Assembly (NCBI GenBank): GCA_910591455.2
Contig: OU342819.1
Coordinates: 18,277,262 to 18,341,261, forward strand
From: Pholis gunnellus
Lineage: Eukaryota; Chordata; Actinopteri; Perciformes; Pholidae
Direction: 5' to 3'
Length of the DNA: 64,000 bases
In this document: one piece after another, positions 62,870-64,000 of the stretch
Layout of the letters: each line of letters opens with the position of its first letter
How positions within the stretch are numbered: position 1 is the stretch's first letter
The notes under the pieces: generated by a model
Told to the model about the DNA's origin: nothing
Database searches by the model: none
The model's input: the letters and a program-made list of their open reading frames with translations, nothing else
Program-made: the position numbers and the translations under genes

Positions 62870-63212
62870 GGAGATAAATATTGAGGGAACTGCAGATTGA
62901 AAATACTAAATTGCATTTTTCCTTCAGGAATTCATAATTTTGACGAGTATGGCGCACAGCGCTCTCAGAAAGTATCAGGTATGTATGAAGGAAACAAAAA
63001 ACATTTAAAGTAGAGTTACAATAGGAATGTTAATAATAATAAGATATATTTAATTATTCCGTTATTATGGAGTGCACATGAATTAATTTCACTTGTTCAT
63101 TAGATACTTACACACTAACACTAACCAATAATTAACACGTGTGTAATGTTGAACTTACATCTTTCCCAGGTTTGCCATCGCGCCCAGATGATCCAGGCTT
63201 TCCGTCTTCTCC
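54532..63212 (-). CDS. col22a1: Collagen type XXII alpha-1 chain, C-terminal exons (partial gene)
   Basis: Eleven minus-strand exons join in frame: 63212-63159, 61960-61907, 61721-61668, 58402-58331, 58233-58198, 58107-58063, 57649-57470, 57358-57292, 55813-55631, 54895-54818 and 54725-54532 (stop at 54534-54532). They encode about 338 residues of Gly-X-Y helix, an NC segment (ESVSLEQMRRLIQEELAKQL and AYLMAQFQPAHVKS), a final helix and the tail GQCDPTQCAYYASLAQRP. The NC segment and tail match human COL22A1 as I remember it (LAYLLAQMQPAHVK; CDPSQCAYFASLA). COL22A1 is a FACIT of the myotendinous junction and similar tissue borders. The N-terminal vWA and TSPN domains lie right of the window. 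COL19A1, the neighbour of COL9A1 in humans, was considered and fits less well. Confidence 0.92.
54896..55630. other. col22a1 intron
   Basis: A 735-nt intron between the last helix exons. No repeat or motif recognised; short frames here are not conserved collagen. Confidence 0.4.
55631..57649 (-). CDS. col22a1: col22a1 exons for helix, NC segment and start of COL1
   Basis: Exons are 57649-57470 (180 nt, 60 residues of Gly-X-Y starting GDSGVKGDKGQSGDPG), 57358-57292 (67 nt, ESVSLEQMRRLIQEELAKQL) and 55813-55631 (183 nt, AKMAYLMAQFQPAHVKSTAG). The 67-nt exon ends in phase 1 and the next begins with CC, making an alanine codon. The intron 55814-57291 hosts a decayed LINE. Confidence 0.93.
55940..57215 (+). 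pseudogene. Decayed L2-type LINE inside a col22a1 intron
   Basis: Plus-strand pieces read EKIVYQQLHDHLNNSNISDK, then a degenerate AFDTVDH, then VEYGVPQGSVL, blocks of the reverse transcriptase domain. A later KLWNSLPLDLR-like stretch and an ATTATTATTATTA tail follow. Multiple stops and deletions show it is inactive. It is antisense to col22a1. Confidence 0.85.
58063..63212 (-). CDS. col22a1: col22a1 triple-helix exons (54-72 nt units)
   Basis: Exons are 63212-63159, 61960-61907 and 61721-61668 (54 nt each), 58402-58331 (72 nt), 58233-58198 (36 nt) and 58107-58063 (45 nt). All are phase 0, begin with glycine and encode unbroken Gly-X-Y, for example EDGKPGSSGRDGKPGKD and GKPGEPGPSGKSGLPG. The 45-nt exon is followed by a GC donor (GAGAAG then GCGAGT) instead of GT. 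No vWA or TSPN exon is in the window. Confidence 0.9.
59095..59400 (+). mobile_element. LINE 3' untranslated tail, copy 1
   Basis: Contains GGGAGAGGGATCCCTCTTCA, CCTGAGGTTTCTTCCATTTT and GGCAAATTTGTGATCTTGGG, the standard 3' region of a teleost non-LTR element. A G13 run interrupts it. Confidence 0.75.
59475..59502. repeat. (AC)14 microsatellite
   Basis: AC repeat between LINE remnants in the large col22a1 intron. Confidence 0.95.
59560..59835 (+). pseudogene. LINE coding fragment, pre-RT region
   Basis: One frame reads MHSSLIAGCISSALELATVT followed by PSPKKPSS, matching the conserved stretch just before the reverse transcriptase core of L2-type LINEs. It is not intact. Confidence 0.65.
60630..60760 (+). 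mobile_element. LINE 3' untranslated tail, copy 2
   Basis: Repeats copy 1 in order: CATATGGATTGTCTATACTG, then TGGGAGAGGGATCCCGTCTT, then CTGAGGTTTCTTCCATTTCT. Confidence 0.7.
61330..61570 (+). repeat. Possible LINE 3' region fragment
   Basis: The order of short blocks (CCTCCTCTCGCCTTCATTTA, TTGCACACTTAGCAATG) resembles the 3' part of the L2-type elements nearby. Weak, by eye only. Confidence 0.35.
61734..61756 (+). repeat. Poly(G) run of 23, poly(C) on the col22a1 transcript
   Basis: Homopolymer starting 13 nt outside the col22a1 exon edge at 61721. On the sense strand it forms the pyrimidine tract of the 3' splice site. A shorter G13 run lies at 59282-59294. Confidence 0.95.
62254..62286. 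repeat. (GT)n microsatellite
   Basis: 33-nt GT repeat in a col22a1 intron. Confidence 0.95.
62802..62866. repeat. (TG)32 microsatellite
   Basis: 65-nt uninterrupted TG repeat, the longest simple repeat in the window. Confidence 0.98.
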
Positions 63213-64000
63213 CTGTTTGGCACAGAAGAAAAACAAGTTCACTAAATAAGAGAAACCTGACGGCTGATTAGCTGCTGTTACAAGAGCTTATACAGTGTCA
63301 CTTCAGCAGCACATGCATGGTTAACATTACCTGCAGAATATGTAATGTTACAGGTGGAGTTTCATTAAAGTAAGCTTGCTGACAATGTTCGGCTTACGAT
63401 GGTTCCATGTAAGCCAGCCAGCCACACAGTCCTCTACATTTCCTGGACAATGTCCAGTCTCATTATCATATAAGCATTAAAAGCTTATGTTTCCTTTTGA
63501 GATCCATTTTAATTATTCAGCTAAATATTTCCCTATACTGCTTTTTTTCAGTTTAGCGCTCCATAAGTTGGTCTTTTTTTACTACTTATTCTACTTACAG
63601 TAGTCTCTGTATGGATGCTTACATGCATGTATGTTTATCCCTGTATTTTAACTTTGCACTATTTTATGTCTTAGATTACTATTTTTGTCACTGTGTGATT
63701 TTTATTTTATTTTACAAGGATCGTTGGAGGGAGCCTGCAGATTGAAGATTTTCTTCGCCAACAAGTGCTTCTTTAATTGTAGTAATTGCTTCATATAGGA
63801 CAATAAATAACAGATTTAGGGCAGACTTTAGATCTACAGAGTTAGTCATGAGAATCTATGACACCTCTACATTGTACTGAGGTGCAGTGCTAAATCTGTA
63901 CCTCTAATTGTGTACAGTGTGTCAACTTTCAATTTCCTGAATAATAGTGACCATCATTTCCGTATGACTGACATTTAGTGACGGTAATTATGAGCAGTGA
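63213..64000. other. col22a1 intron, right edge
   Basis: Upstream intron of col22a1 running off the window. No exon with Gly-X-Y coding was found. Confidence 0.4.

Larger units (their letters stand above)
61961..63158. other. col22a1 intron with two GT repeats
   Basis: Contains GT microsatellites at 62254-62286 and 62802-62866. The 60- to 85-codon frames here are microsatellite or chance frames. Confidence 0.4.

Noticed and set aside
54532..63212. Minus-strand collagen as col19a1
   Set aside because: COL19A1 is the tail-to-tail neighbour of COL9A1 in humans, so it was the first guess. The NC helix (LIQEELAKQL, AYLMAQFQPAHVK) and CDPTQCAYYASLA tail match COL22A1 instead, as I remember the sequences.

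Overview
The window is vertebrate, almost certainly ray-finned fish, nuclear DNA. It has intron-split genes with GT-AG junctions, many (CA)n and (TA)n microsatellites, and decayed L2-type LINEs and MITE-like repeats of teleost character. Assignments come from hand-spliced reading frames compared with remembered human protein families; no database search was run.

Three protein-coding loci are present. (1) 570-15403, minus strand: the N-terminal coding exons of a FAM135 gene, closer to FAM135B than FAM135A. A probable non-coding first exon and promoter lie near 22.1-22.5 kb, and the rest of the gene runs off the left edge. (2) 30816-50077, plus strand: a complete collagen IX alpha-1-type gene. 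I reconstruct 37 coding exons giving 932 residues, with signal peptide, NC4 (laminin-G/TSPN), COL3, NC3, COL2, NC2, COL1 and NC1. It is probably the gene some fish annotations call col9a1c. (3) 54532-63212, minus strand and open at the right edge: the last 11 exons of a collagen XXII alpha-1 gene (col22a1), ending in a short cysteine-containing tail.

Layout: fam135b (minus) and col9a1c (plus) are divergent across about 8 kb, from 22.5 to 30.8 kb. col9a1c and col22a1 are convergent, with 4.5 kb between stop codons. In humans FAM135B and COL22A1 are neighbours at 8q24, while the paralogous trio FAM135A-COL9A1-COL19A1 sits at 6q13 with the same relative orientations. The window therefore looks like the 8q24-type ohnologous block in a lineage that kept the middle collagen IX-like gene, which I infer mammals lost.

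Functionally, the two collagens are FACITs: fibril-associated extracellular-matrix proteins of cartilage (IX) and of tissue junctions such as the myotendinous junction (XXII). FAM135 proteins carry a C-terminal serine-hydrolase-like domain that is not encoded here. Introns and spacers hold LINE fragments (11.9-12.2, 24.5-25.3, 55.9-57.2, 59.1-60.8 kb), a MITE (41.7-42.3 kb), shared minisatellites (40.9, 45.1, 49.2 kb) and other dispersed repeats. No convincing tRNA, rRNA, CRISPR or prokaryotic feature was seen.
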